From contig CP027241.1 in assembly GCA_002999035.1 (NCBI GenBank), positions 809,001 to 873,000 of the forward strand: 64,000 nucleotides of DNA, written 5' to 3'. Position numbers and translations under genes: made by a program. The notes under the pieces were generated by a model. That model saw only the letters and a list, made by a program, of their open reading frames with translations. It was not told the origin of the DNA and did no database searches. Each line of letters begins with the position of its first letter. Positions within the stretch are counted from its first letter, which is position 1. The stretch is from Lachnospiraceae bacterium oral taxon 500. GTDB taxonomy: Bacteria > Bacillota > Clostridia > Lachnospirales > Vallitaleaceae. Of the stretch, positions 26,516-35,081 are shown in pieces.

Positions 26516-27880
26516 TTACTTTATTAGCCCAAATAAATCATTCAATGCTTCTGACATTGTCGGATGAGTAAAAATCTGATTTGCCAGCATTGTATACGGC
26601 TGTTTCATCATCATTGCCGAGACAACAATATTAATAACTTCGTGGGATTCTTCTGCAAACAAAACTACACCTAAGATTTGATTGCTATCCGCATCCACAA
26701 CTGCTTTGTAGATACCTGTCTGGTTTCCGAGAATTTTTGCTTTCGGAATTGCAGTTACCGGCAATGATGCCGTTTTAATATTATAGCCCTTGGCTATTGC
26801 GTCTTTTTCACTTAGCCCTGCTTTTGAGAAGGTCGGATGCAAAAAGGCGGAGAAAGCTATTGTTTGTCTGTCATCTCTGGAATAAGTACCCTGATCTTCC
26901 AGATAGCTTTTCACAATGCGATAATCATCCAAAGACACATAAGTAAATTGCGGGCCGCCATTGACATCTCCCATTGCAAAAATATGAGCTTTATTTGTTT
27001 GTAAATGCTTGTTTACCTGAATAAAACCTCTGTCAGAGATATCTACACCGGCATTCGCTAAATTTAAATCTTCAATATTTGCTTTTCTGCCGGCAGCAAC
27101 TAAAAATGCAGCCGAGCTGATCTGACCTTTTTCTCCATTTGCCGAATAGGATATTTTCACTGCATTTTCATCTTGTTCTACCTGATTAATTTCTGCATTA
27201 AAGATGAAATCCACTCCTAATGCCTGATAGGATGCAAACACTTCTTTTGCCACATCATCATCTTCTCTTGGCAGTAATTTATCGCCTTTATCAATAATTG
27301 TTACTTTGGCACCAAATTTGGCATAGCTGGCCGCAAATTCAAGCCCGATAAATCCGCTGCCCAGAATAGTCAAAGTCTGTGGAAATTCTTCTAAATCCAT
27401 CAGCGTTTCACTTGTATGAATCCTCTTTCCGACTTGTAATCCTTCAATCTCAGGAATAAAAGGTCTTGCCCCGGTATTAATAAATACTCGTTCCGCATAA
27501 ACTTCATACTCTTCTCTATCGGTTTGTATCTTGATTGTATGATCATCTTTAAATGACGCCAGTCCGTCAATAACTTCTACATTCTTATTGCCTGCAAGCT
27601 TGTCATAATTTGCCTTATTTAACTTCGCTATCAGTCCCTTCTTATTTATGACCGCATTTTTATAGTACTCTGCGTCGCTGCTCTCGCTTAAACTTCTCTG
27701 ATCGGCGCAAGTTGCCAGAAATTTAGAGGGAATGCAGCCAACATTAATACAGGTACCTCCATACATGACCGGAGATTTTTCTACTAATATCGTTTTTTCT
27801 CCCTTGTTTCCTAAATAATTAGCCAATGTTTTGCCTGCTTTTCCAAATCCAATAATTACATTATCTGCTTTTTTGTTCAT
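26516..27880 (-). CDS. rclA: RclA-like pyridine nucleotide-disulfide oxidoreductase
   Basis: A 454-residue FAD- and NAD(P)-dependent oxidoreductase closely resembling E. coli RclA (YkgC), which counters reactive chlorine stress. It begins NVIIGFGKAGKTLANYL, the family's FAD-binding Gly-rich start. The redox pair Cys44/Cys49 lies in GGTCINVGCIPSK, the second nucleotide site is LGSGFIGLEFAASYAKFG, and AMGDVNGGPQFTYVSLDDYRIV is a family signature. The C-terminal dimer domain has IFTHPTMSEALNDLF with the active-site His. AAAGGAGAT precedes the ATG. It is monogenic; the 430 bp upstream hold a repeat copy and a divergent promoter. Confidence 0.88.
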   Translation of the reverse strand: MNKKADNVIIGFGKAGKTLANYLGNKGEKTILVEKSPVMYGGTCINVGCIPSKFLATCADQRSLSESSDAEYYKNAVINKKGLIAKLNKANYDKLAGNKNVEVIDGLASFKDDHTIKIQTDREEYEVYAERVFINTGARPFIPEIEGLQVGKRIHTSETLMDLEEFPQTLTILGSGFIGLEFAASYAKFGAKVTIIDKGDKLLPREDDDVAKEVFASYQALGVDFIFNAEINQVEQDENAVKISYSANGEKGQISSAAFLVAAGRKANIEDLNLANAGVDISDRGFIQVNKHLQTNKAHIFAMGDVNGGPQFTYVSLDDYRIVKSYLEDQGTYSRDDRQTIAFSAFLHPTFSKAGLSEKDAIAKGYNIKTASLPVTAIPKAKILGNQTGIYKAVVDADSNQILGVVLFAEESHEVINIVVSAMMMKQPYTMLANQIFTHPTMSEALNDLFGLIK

Positions 27881-28080
27881 GATCGTATATCTCCTTTACT
27901 CTAACGGTATTTTTACTCGTTTCATCATTTCTGTTCGGATGCTTCTTGCAGCATTACAATACATCTGTTACATCACTAAATCATGCGGAAACCTCTGGTC
28001 TGTGTTATATTTAAGTTACCACACAAAAACTAACTAACTAAGGAGATTCCCGCACAGAAAGTATAACACAAAATAGGAAC

Positions 28081-28173
28081 TTTCGTCTATCGCTAATTAA
28101 GTCCGCTTCAAAATTACGATGTTTTCTTGAGATTTCCGACCCGAAGTGCTATAATGTTAGTATAGACTAACTC
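28081..28173 (+). promoter_or_regulatory. Sigma-70 promoter with operator, duplicated block copy 1
   Basis: TTGAGA (28127-28132) and TATAAT (28150-28155) are spaced by exactly 17 bases. Directly after the -10 box lies the palindrome GTTAGT-ATAG-ACTAAC (28156-28171). The whole block recurs at 32973-33065 with few changes. The interval 27881-28080 shows no gene, and 28174-28314 is GC-richer without a supported gene. Confidence 0.8.
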
Positions 28174-28314
28174 GCAGATCAGTACTTATTAAGCACTCAA
28201 GGAAAAATAACCGGCCCATGAATCCGGCGATGAATATGCCGAGCATTGCCGGAAAGTCAAGCTCTGCCGGCCGCAGATTTCCGGCAGGAAGCGACAAGAA
28301 ACGGTGGAGCGGAC

Positions 28315-29073
28315 ATGACGATTCATGAATTCGGACAGGAAAACAAATGAATAATTGTCTTCATTCATCCATCAGTGGTTATGTGGGATTATTTCAATTA
28401 TATTGTGCCTATGATGCAGACAGAGTTTCATCTGATCATTCCGGCTCTCCCCGGCTATGATTTAGAGCAGCCCGGAGACTTTACCAGTGTGGAGGAAATT
28501 GCCGCGGAACTTGCTGACTGGCTGCTTGCCCATCAGTATCAAACTATTTCCTGTATTTATGGCTGCTCTATGGGCGGTTCGGTCGTGGCCCGCTTCCTTG
28601 CGGATAACCGGATAAAAGTCAAGGCTGCCGTCATTGATGGCGGTATTACCCCCTATCAGCTGCCTTGGATTGTGACGAGGTTTATCGCCATCCGGGATTT
28701 TCTCATGATTTATATGGGAAAGCTTGGCGGGATAAAACTTTTGCAGAGAGCATTTTCTACTGATGAATGCTCAAACGATGATTTGAAGTATATTAATAAG
28801 GTTCTTCAATTCATGAGTCCAAAAACCATCTGGCGTACTTTTGAATCTTGTAACAATTATAGGATGCCCCAAAGAATTCGAATAGATTGCCAAAATATAG
28901 AATATTGGTATTCGGAATTAGAGATAAAAAGCAGAAAATGGGATATCAAGTACATAAAAAGGCATTTTCCGCAAACAACATTTAAAATATTTAAAAACAT
29001 CGGCCACGGCGGGCTGGCGGCTCTTCAGCCGGCACGGATGGCATCGGAGCTTATCAGAGTTATCGGGAACTGA
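28315..29073 (+). pseudogene. Alpha/beta hydrolase with in-frame TGA at codon 12
   Basis: Starting at ATG 28315 (GGAG upstream) the frame reads MTIHEFGQENK, then TGA, then IIVFIHPSVVMWDYF and the rest of an alpha/beta hydrolase. The oxyanion segment FIHPSVVMWDY lies right after the stop, so any restart (GTG 28375, without ribosome site) would lose it. The remaining protein is well formed: GCSMGGS nucleophile elbow, AAVIDGG, and GHGGLAALQP with the probable catalytic His. One substitution such as CGA to TGA explains the break. The gene is driven by the promoter at 28127-28155 and is followed by a scrap of an ABC gene. Non-coding decay, recoding or a sequencing error are the alternatives. Confidence 0.72.
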
Positions 29074-29075
29074 CA

Positions 29076-29168
29076 ATGGGCCCGTTACTGCTTTATTTTA
29101 TATTTGCCGGCTTCAATACCATCCTTTCGCATAAAATATCCTTTGCTATACCGGCAGACCCTATTTTA
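29076..29168 (+). pseudogene. Remnant of an ABC transporter gene
   Basis: About 90 bp closely match 33543-33645 inside the intact ABC gene, including CTTTATTTTATATTT, TTTCGCATAAAA and CATCCTTTGCTAT; a short gap removes codons near the end. It directly follows the hydrolase, as if an ABC gene once stood here. Confidence 0.75.
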
Positions 29169-29198
29169 TTTGTATGACCATCTCCTTTTTTAATAATT

Positions 29199-29540
29199 TT
29201 AAGTCTTGATTTCTTCAAACAATTTGACAATCTCAGCATCCGAAAATCCTAACTCATATAGTTTTTCCAACAATATTTTTGTTAGTTTGTTCAAATCCTG
29301 ATTTCTTAACTCGATTATTTTCTGCTCACTTTCAATAACAAAATACCCTTTACTTCCACGGCAAACAATCAATCCCTGTTTCTCAAGAGTTTTTAATGCT
29401 TTTTGAACGGTTGCAGGATTACATTCCTCCCTCTCTGCTAAAATCCTTATAGAAGGTATCTGTTGTCCTGGTACATAATCGCCTCTTAAAACAGTTGCTC
29501 TTATCACAGACGCAATTTGTAAATATGGATACATATTCAC
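29199..29540 (-). CDS. GntR-family regulator, YtrA type
   Basis: A 113-residue repressor with an N-terminal winged helix: YLQIASVIRATVLRGDYVPGQQIPSIRILAEREECNPATVQKALKTLEKQGLI, followed by a short C-terminal helix pair typical of the YtrA subgroup. YtrA proteins usually control adjacent ABC-2 transporter operons. Its GTG start overlaps the TGA of the preceding small membrane gene (GTGA), so it is coupled to the operon; the ATG two codons later is an alternative. It is the last gene of the unit. Its operator may be the operon promoter, though a TetR palindrome is also there. Confidence 0.86.
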   Translation of the reverse strand: MNMYPYLQIASVIRATVLRGDYVPGQQIPSIRILAEREECNPATVQKALKTLEKQGLIVCRGSKGYFVIESEQKIIELRNQDLNKLTKILLEKLYELGFSDAEIVKLFEEIKT

Positions 29541-29758
29541 TTAACCTTTTTATTTTTCCTTCCTCGTATCAATTTCCAATAAGCAGAATACGGAATAACC
29601 GTAGCAAGCAGAAGATAATATTTATTAGCAAACATATCAGAGACTCCTTTTGTATTGAAATGAACAGGAATTTTCTCTGGGAGAAATATGCAAATAATAA
29701 ATATTACAACAATCATTAACATCAACACCAAAACATCTTTTAACAATCCATCTTTCAT
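29537..29758 (-). CDS. Small DUF1648-type membrane protein
   Basis: A 73-residue protein with two hydrophobic segments (LVLMLMIVVIFIICIFL and YLLLATVIPYSAYW). Between them PEKIPVHFNTKGVSDMF is the DUF1648 signature found in SdpI-like immunity proteins and in GntR/ABC operons. It has only the DUF1648 unit and lacks the longer SdpI membrane part. It lies between the ABC permease and the GntR gene and probably acts as an accessory subunit or resistance determinant; this is inference. Confidence 0.72.
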   Translation of the reverse strand: MKDGLLKDVLVLMLMIVVIFIICIFLPEKIPVHFNTKGVSDMFANKYYLLLATVIPYSAYWKLIRGRKNKKVK

Positions 29759-29777
29759 ACCATTTTCCCTCCTTGAA

Positions 29778-31337
29778 CTAAATAAAATTCAACTTGCTCA
29801 CTTTTATATAAACTCCGCTTGAAATAACAAGTAAAGCAACTGATATTATCTGCAAAACAGGTGTTATCGGAAGGCTTAAAAACCAATTAAGAAGAATTGG
29901 TGTAATGAGTGCAATTATCCCGACAAGTCCAGACACAATAACCGGCATGCTCTGTTTTACTACCATCATCTCGCTTTCCCATTCATAGTTAGGATACTTT
30001 TTATTTAGGGAAATTCCTATCACTGTTATAAAAATCGAATAGCATATAGGAACAATTATTAGGTTAATAATTTGAATAAAGTTCATATCAAGTTTTAGAG
30101 TAAATGCAAATATGGAAATCATATACCCAATCAAATGAAGCGTAAGGTTTACAGCTATCTTGGAATTTAAGATCATTTTTACCTTAACAGGAGAGCTTTG
30201 CAAAATCCAAATGTTTTTTCCTTCTAAAGATATCGCTGAAGCTGCCGGGCAACTGAGTGAGAGCATGGATGCAATAAATAATGGAGCAAAATTTGAGAGA
30301 TATTCATTTATATTTTCGATTCCTGAAGACTCTCCTATTTGTTCTACAGAATTAAAAAACAAAAATATACTAAAAACACATAAAAGTATTACACCAAGGC
30401 CTGCATTCAAGACCGCCATGTACGAGCTTAAAAAGCGTCCCATTTCTTTTTTATACAAGGCTAAAAATATCGATTTTCTAATATTTGAATTTTTGGTATC
30501 ATAGTATCTTGATCTTGTTATTGAAAGATAATTAAGCAATCCATACTTCAACGAAACAATTTTTACAAATATATAAAAAATCACTACTGATAGAACAATA
30601 AATATTCCCACTCCAATGTACATTGGGAAATTTTGGTGTTGCATGAATAACCCGGATATAGGGTACAAGCCAGTAATCTGCTTAGCCAGCATAATCCCAA
30701 TGCTGTCTTCATTACCTGATTTCATAGCTGACACCGCAATATATCCAATGATACCTATCATCGCAAATGAAACAATTAGAGCAATAACATTTCTCCTTTT
30801 AAAAAAAGACGAAACAACAACAATAATGATTCCCATACACGCTGCTATGCACATAGGCATCAATGGAACAAATATTATGGAAACAAAAAACAGTATGATT
30901 TGTAATGCGTTTAAGCCTCCATTTAGCCCCCAAACAATTCCTCCCGGAAGCATAAATATCAATCCTATTAAAAAGTTCAATAAATACATAAACATAAACT
31001 TGCTACTTATAATATCTGAACTTTTTAAAGGCAAAGATAAAAGAGTTTCCATATCACGGCTGCCGAATAAAATCCCATTAGAATAAACTGTTGTCAAAAA
31101 TAATATTGAAAAGCTTGATACCGCAACCATATAAGCTGGTATCAATTCCTGCTGTCCCACTTGTACCAGTGTTTTAGCTGTCATAATATTATAGACACAG
31201 AAAAATATAGCAAGAGTTATTATTCCAAAACTTGCAATAACAATAGAACTTTGTTTTTTATTTCCCGGCTCTTTCATTTCGTTGATTGGAAAAAAATTGA
31301 TCAATTGAGCTTTAATTAGTATCCAAATTTTGCTCAT
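29778..31337 (-). CDS. ABC-2 type permease subunit
   Basis: A 519-residue polytopic membrane protein without ATPase motifs. Around a dozen hydrophobic segments occur, such as SSIVIASFGIITLAIFFCVYN, FSILFLTTVYSNGILFG and NVIALIVSFAMIGIIGYIAVSAM. A short motif FGSRDMETLLSLPLKSSDI marks the cytoplasmic coupling region of exporter permeases. Its start overlaps the upstream ATPase gene by 26 bp, with GGAGGT before the ATG, so the two form one transporter. Exported substrate unknown; lantibiotic, peptide or lipid export are typical for this group. Confidence 0.82.
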   Translation of the reverse strand: MSKIWILIKAQLINFFPINEMKEPGNKKQSSIVIASFGIITLAIFFCVYNIMTAKTLVQVGQQELIPAYMVAVSSFSILFLTTVYSNGILFGSRDMETLLSLPLKSSDIISSKFMFMYLLNFLIGLIFMLPGGIVWGLNGGLNALQIILFFVSIIFVPLMPMCIAACMGIIIVVVSSFFKRRNVIALIVSFAMIGIIGYIAVSAMKSGNEDSIGIMLAKQITGLYPISGLFMQHQNFPMYIGVGIFIVLSVVIFYIFVKIVSLKYGLLNYLSITRSRYYDTKNSNIRKSIFLALYKKEMGRFLSSYMAVLNAGLGVILLCVFSIFLFFNSVEQIGESSGIENINEYLSNFAPLFIASMLSLSCPAASAISLEGKNIWILQSSPVKVKMILNSKIAVNLTLHLIGYMISIFAFTLKLDMNFIQIINLIIVPICYSIFITVIGISLNKKYPNYEWESEMMVVKQSMPVIVSGLVGIIALITPILLNWFLSLPITPVLQIISVALLVISSGVYIKVSKLNFI

Positions 31338-32040
31338 TATCTTGCACCTCCATGAAAAAAGTTTCCAAAGTTTTATTACCCTTGATTTCTTTTGTATTTC
31401 CGCTTGCGATTAACTTTCCATTTTTTATAATTGCAATTTTATTACATAATTTTTCTGCAACATCCAAAACATGTGTTGAAAAGAATATAGCCCCTCCATC
31501 TGATACGCATTCGTGCATTATTTTCTTTAGTAGAAAAGCCGCTTTCGGATCAAGTCCTACAAAAGGTTCATCTAAAATTAGTAACTTTGGAGAATGCACC
31601 AGTGCAGAAATAATCGCTGTTCGTTGCTTCATACCATGTGAATACGAAGATATCATCCCTGAAAGATGCTCAGTCATTTCAAATAAATCGCTATATCTTT
31701 GAATTCTTTCTCTTCGTATTGCAGTAGAAATTTCAAATAAATCTGCAATAAAATTGACGTACTGAAATCCCGTCATATGCTCATATAAGTCTGGATTATC
31801 TGGAATGTATGCCATCATTTTTTTGCAAATAACAGGTTCTTCTTTAATGGAATGTCCGTCAATCGTTATACTTCCATTTTCAAAATCATGAATACCGACT
31901 ACTGCTTTTATTGTTGTAGTTTTTCCAGCACCATTTGCTCCAATAAAACCATAAATATCTCCAGACTGCACTGAAATGAATAGGTTATCAACGACCTTTT
32001 TGTCCCCATAAAATTTACTAAAATTATTTATCTCTAACAT
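31312..32040 (-). CDS. ABC transporter ATP-binding protein
   Basis: A 242-residue nucleotide-binding subunit for the adjacent ABC-2 permease. Walker A GANGAGKTT, signature SYSHGMKQR (an SHG variant), Walker B LLILDEPFVGLDP and the switch His in FFSTHVLD are all present. The TetR-type palindrome TGACAA-T-TTGTCA at 32055-32067 sits 15 bases upstream of the start, overlapping the leader, so the operon is probably repressed by the TetR gene just upstream. Confidence 0.93.
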   Translation of the reverse strand: MLEINNFSKFYGDKKVVDNLFISVQSGDIYGFIGANGAGKTTTIKAVVGIHDFENGSITIDGHSIKEEPVICKKMMAYIPDNPDLYEHMTGFQYVNFIADLFEISTAIRRERIQRYSDLFEMTEHLSGMISSYSHGMKQRTAIISALVHSPKLLILDEPFVGLDPKAAFLLKKIMHECVSDGGAIFFSTHVLDVAEKLCNKIAIIKNGKLIASGNTKEIKGNKTLETFFMEVQDNEQNLDTN

Positions 32041-32054
32041 GCTTTTCCCTCCAT

Positions 32055-32067
32055 TGACAATTTGTCA
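32055..32067. promoter_or_regulatory. TetR operator candidate, ABC-2 operon
   Basis: 13-bp palindrome TGACAATTTGTCA with one central base. An identical copy lies at 32799-32811 before the TetR gene. The start codon of the ATPase is 15 bases away. Confidence 0.7.
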
Positions 32068-32146
32068 GTCGTGCTTTGAAATAATACCGATAGCTTGTGC
32101 AGCAGCTATCGGCGCATTATTGTCCTTACAAACATTCTATTCTTTT

Positions 32147-32764
32147 TTAATTACTAAAGAGTTTTTTTGTATTTAAGCTTTGTTCAAGCATTATCTTAAA
32201 TGCGTTTAAGTAATCATTAACAGGTTCTTTTTCGGAATATCTTATACTTATGTTATTTGAAACAAAAACATACGCTGTCATAAGAAATTCCGCTGTCTCT
32301 AGTGGATATTTTACAAAAAAAACTTTTTCTGATATTCCTTGATTTATTATCCTCTCAAAATATATTGTCAGTTTTTCAATCAGCTTATGGGATAACTTAT
32401 CTATCATATATCTATTTTCCTCAAGATCAACGGTCTTTTGCAACTCTGTACCCTCTGCCGAAATATTTTCCGAAGATATCATTGTGGCATCTATAAAGGC
32501 TCTGATTTTTTCAATGGCAGTTTTATCCTCCTCATAAACAATAGCCTGAATATCTTTCAATAGTTTATCTGAATATTGTTCCACAAGACAATATAAGATA
32601 TCTTCTTTATTCTTAAAGTGATAGTATAACAAGCCTCTTGATATATTTACTTTATCAACTATATCCTGAGTTGTTGTATTAGTATAACCTTGCTCCACAA
32701 AGAGCCGCATTGCAGCATCCATAATCTCCGCACGTCGTATTTCCGGTTCTTTCACATCTCGCAT
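32147..32764 (-). CDS. TetR-family regulator
   Basis: A 205-residue repressor. The N-terminal HTH is RRAEIMDAAMRLFVEQGYTNTTTQDIVDKVNISRGLLYYHFKNKEDILY, followed by an all-helical ligand-binding domain of usual length. It lies upstream of, and in line with, the ABC-2/GntR operon. The same 13-bp palindrome flanks both its own promoter and the transporter promoter, so it likely represses both and is released by a substrate of the exporter. The gap of 106 bp to the ATPase start holds that second operator and AT-rich sequence only. Confidence 0.9.
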   Translation of the reverse strand: MRDVKEPEIRRAEIMDAAMRLFVEQGYTNTTTQDIVDKVNISRGLLYYHFKNKEDILYCLVEQYSDKLLKDIQAIVYEEDKTAIEKIRAFIDATMISSENISAEGTELQKTVDLEENRYMIDKLSHKLIEKLTIYFERIINQGISEKVFFVKYPLETAEFLMTAYVFVSNNISIRYSEKEPVNDYLNAFKIMLEQSLNTKKLFSN

Positions 32765-32798
32765 TTTACCCCTCCTATTTTATAGGATATCACTCAAC

Positions 32799-32811
32799 TG
32801 ACAATTTGTCA
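32799..32811. promoter_or_regulatory. TetR operator candidate, autoregulatory copy
   Basis: Exact copy of the palindrome at 32055-32067, placed 34 bases before the TetR start codon. Confidence 0.7.
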
Positions 32812-32972
32812 ATTAAATTTTCCCCTCCTTGTTTTGGATGTTTTAAATTGTTAAACCCAATCACCGTTATTAAACTTTGAAATTATTTTATGGCAGAATA
32901 CAATTCAGTTCAGAGTATGCCAAATCATAAACATCCTGTCAATAGCACTCACCGATAACACAAGATATGAGG

Positions 32973-33065
32973 TTTCGTCTATCGCTAATTAAGTCTGCTC
33001 AAAAATTACGTTGTTTTCTTGAGATTTCCGACCCGAAGTGTTATAATGTTCGTATGCACTAACTC
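32973..33065 (+). promoter_or_regulatory. Sigma-70 promoter, duplicated block copy 2
   Basis: Matches 28081-28173. TTGAGA (33019-33024) and TATAAT (33042-33047) keep the 17-base spacing. The operator after the -10 box has decayed to GTTCGT-ATGC-ACTAAC (33048-33063). It drives the ABC pair starting at 33162. Confidence 0.78.
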
Positions 33066-33072
33066 ACAGAAA

Positions 33073-33122
33073 AGCATTTCCGCAAGCAGCATTTAAAAGC
33101 ACCGGCCACGGCGGACTTGCGG
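33073..33122 (+). pseudogene. Scrap of the alpha/beta hydrolase 3' end
   Basis: AAAAGCATTTCCGCAAGC... and CACCGGCCACGGCGGAC match the end of the hydrolase at 28965-29020, with small deletions. It indicates that a hydrolase gene once stood between this promoter and the ABC genes. Confidence 0.7.
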
Positions 33123-33129
33123 CTGATGA

Positions 33130-33145
33130 GTTAGTATAAACTAAC
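33130..33145. promoter_or_regulatory. Palindromic operator before the ABC pair
   Basis: GTTAGT-ATAA-ACTAAC, the same inverted repeat as at 28156-28171 with a different centre, placed four bases before the AGGAG site of the ABC gene. Repression could block both initiation and leader elongation. The cognate regulator is not identified. Confidence 0.6.
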
Positions 33146-33161
33146 AAAAGGAGTCATTGCT

Positions 33162-35078
33162 ATGAATAACAAAAAAAGTGATTTTGATGAATTGCTTGCT
33201 GCTTCGGATAGTAAGCAGCTCAAGCAAACCGAAGACTTAATCAGGGAGGTCGAAAGCTTAAATCTGGACGTTCCCGATGAGATCATGCGACGGATTAAGA
33301 ATGAGGTGCAGCAAAGTGAGAAGCAAGACCAAATCAGTATGAGCGGTTTAAGCCGGGAGCTGATGAGTGTTGCTCCGGAGTACAAGGCGAGGATGCGTCT
33401 TTCCATTATTCTGGCTTGTGCCGGAGAGATTTTTAGTTTCGCTACCTATTTCTTTAGTGCTTATGCTGCCGGTTGGCTTATAAAACAAGCCGGGAGCAAT
33501 CCGACCGGTTTTGATGAACTTTTGAAATATGCTTTTTGGGCGATGGGTTCGTTATTGCTTTATTTTATATTTACCGGTTTCAGCACCATCATTTCGCATA
33601 AAACATCCTTTGCTATCCTGGCAAAACTCAGACAGACCCTATTTGAAAAATTGAAAGTAATTCCAATGGGGTACTTGGTGGATAATCCTGTCGGCAAGAT
33701 TAAGGTGATTATTCTGGAGCGAGTGGCAGATATGGAGGATTGGGTGGCTCATCTCATGCCGGAGCTGCCGAGCCGTCTGCTGCATCCGGTACTTTGCATC
33801 ATCATTTTAGTCTTTTTGGATTGGCGCATCGGCTTAGCAATTTTTGCCCCCCTGCCTATTGCCATTATCGGTATGGCGACGATGATGTATAAATATCGCC
33901 CCAGGATGGCGGTCTGGCTGTCAAGTTATGCCAATGTAGCCGACAGAAGCGCGGAATATGTTCGAGGAATCCCGGTTATTAAAGCCTTTGCCCAAGATAA
34001 GATTTCTTACGGAAAATTTGCCGATGCAGTGAAGTTCTATCATTTTTCTACCATGAAGTGGTGGAAACAAAGCTGGTTAGGCAAGGCCTTGATGACGGCC
34101 GCGATGATGACACCGCAGCTGGTAAGTATGCCCTTAGCTTTTTATTTTTACGGACAGGGGCAAATAAATATGGAAACTCTGCTCTTATGCCTTATCCTGC
34201 CTATTTCCATACTGCCGCAGGCTTTTGCAATCATAATGAGTTTTGAACTCTTTCAGATGGCTTCCAAAAACTGGGTGCCTATAAAAGAATTGCTTGATAT
34301 GCCTGCTCAAAAACGCCCGGATGCAGAAAATAGAGCGGCTGTCTGCGCTAATCAGGGCATCCGATTTGAGAACGTAAGTTTTTCCTATCATGACGGGAAA
34401 GAGGTACTGCATAATATCTCTTTTGAGACCACACCCGGTCAGGTAACTGCCCTTGTCGGTCCTTCCGGCGGGGGAAAATCAACCATCGCAAAACTTTTAG
34501 CCGGTTTTTGGGATCAGTCATCGGGCTCAATTTCTCTTGGCGGTGTGGAAACAAAGGATATTTCATTTAAACAGCTTGCGGAAGAGATTTCTTTCGTTTC
34601 TCAAGATAACTTCCTGTTCGATGTCAGCATCAGGGATAATATTCGTCTTGGCAAGCCAAACGCAACGGACGATGAAATCATAAAAGCCGCCAAAGCTGCT
34701 CATTGTCATGAGTTTATTATGGCGCTTCCTGAGGGATATAACACTAAGGCAGGCGAAGCGGGCGGCGCAATGTCGGGTGGCGAACGCCAGCGTATCACCC
34801 TTGCCAGAGCCATTTTAAAACCGGCTTCCACCATTATTTTAGATGAGGCAACCGCTTATGCCGACCCGGAAAATGAAGCTCTCATTCAAGAAGCGATCTC
34901 TCATCTTGTCAAAGGGAAAAATCTGGTGATTGTTGCTCATCGGCTGAATACCATTAAGCAGGCGCATCAGATTATCCTAATTGATAAGGGCCGAATTATA
35001 GCCAAAGGCAACCATGATGAGCTGATGAAAGAACCGCTCTATGCCAATCTTTGGAAACAATATTTAGGGGAGGAATAA
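33162..35078 (+). CDS. ABC transporter, exporter fold, first subunit of a heterodimer
   Basis: A 638-residue protein with six membrane helices and an NBD. An extra charged N-terminus of about 70 residues precedes the first helix. NBD: Walker A GPSGGGKST, Q-loop VSQDNFLF, signature MSGGERQR, Walker B TIILDEATAYADPENE. The D-loop reads YADPE instead of SVDPE, as in the first subunit of the other two pairs here. Three bases separate it from the second subunit gene. The pair belongs to the type IV exporter-fold group that includes YbtPQ/IrtAB siderophore importers as well as drug exporters. Direction and substrate are not inferable. Confidence 0.88.
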   Translation: MNNKKSDFDELLAASDSKQLKQTEDLIREVESLNLDVPDEIMRRIKNEVQQSEKQDQISMSGLSRELMSVAPEYKARMRLSIILACAGEIFSFATYFFSAYAAGWLIKQAGSNPTGFDELLKYAFWAMGSLLLYFIFTGFSTIISHKTSFAILAKLRQTLFEKLKVIPMGYLVDNPVGKIKVIILERVADMEDWVAHLMPELPSRLLHPVLCIIILVFLDWRIGLAIFAPLPIAIIGMATMMYKYRPRMAVWLSSYANVADRSAEYVRGIPVIKAFAQDKISYGKFADAVKFYHFSTMKWWKQSWLGKALMTAAMMTPQLVSMPLAFYFYGQGQINMETLLLCLILPISILPQAFAIIMSFELFQMASKNWVPIKELLDMPAQKRPDAENRAAVCANQGIRFENVSFSYHDGKEVLHNISFETTPGQVTALVGPSGGGKSTIAKLLAGFWDQSSGSISLGGVETKDISFKQLAEEISFVSQDNFLFDVSIRDNIRLGKPNATDDEIIKAAKAAHCHEFIMALPEGYNTKAGEAGGAMSGGERQRITLARAILKPASTIILDEATAYADPENEALIQEAISHLVKGKNLVIVAHRLNTIKQAHQIILIDKGRIIAKGNHDELMKEPLYANLWKQYLGEE

Positions 35079-35081
35079 GAT

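Noticed and set aside
28375-29073. Functional short hydrolase starting at GTG 28375
   Set aside because: No ribosome site there, and it would miss the oxyanion segment; coding sequence clearly extends upstream of the TGA.
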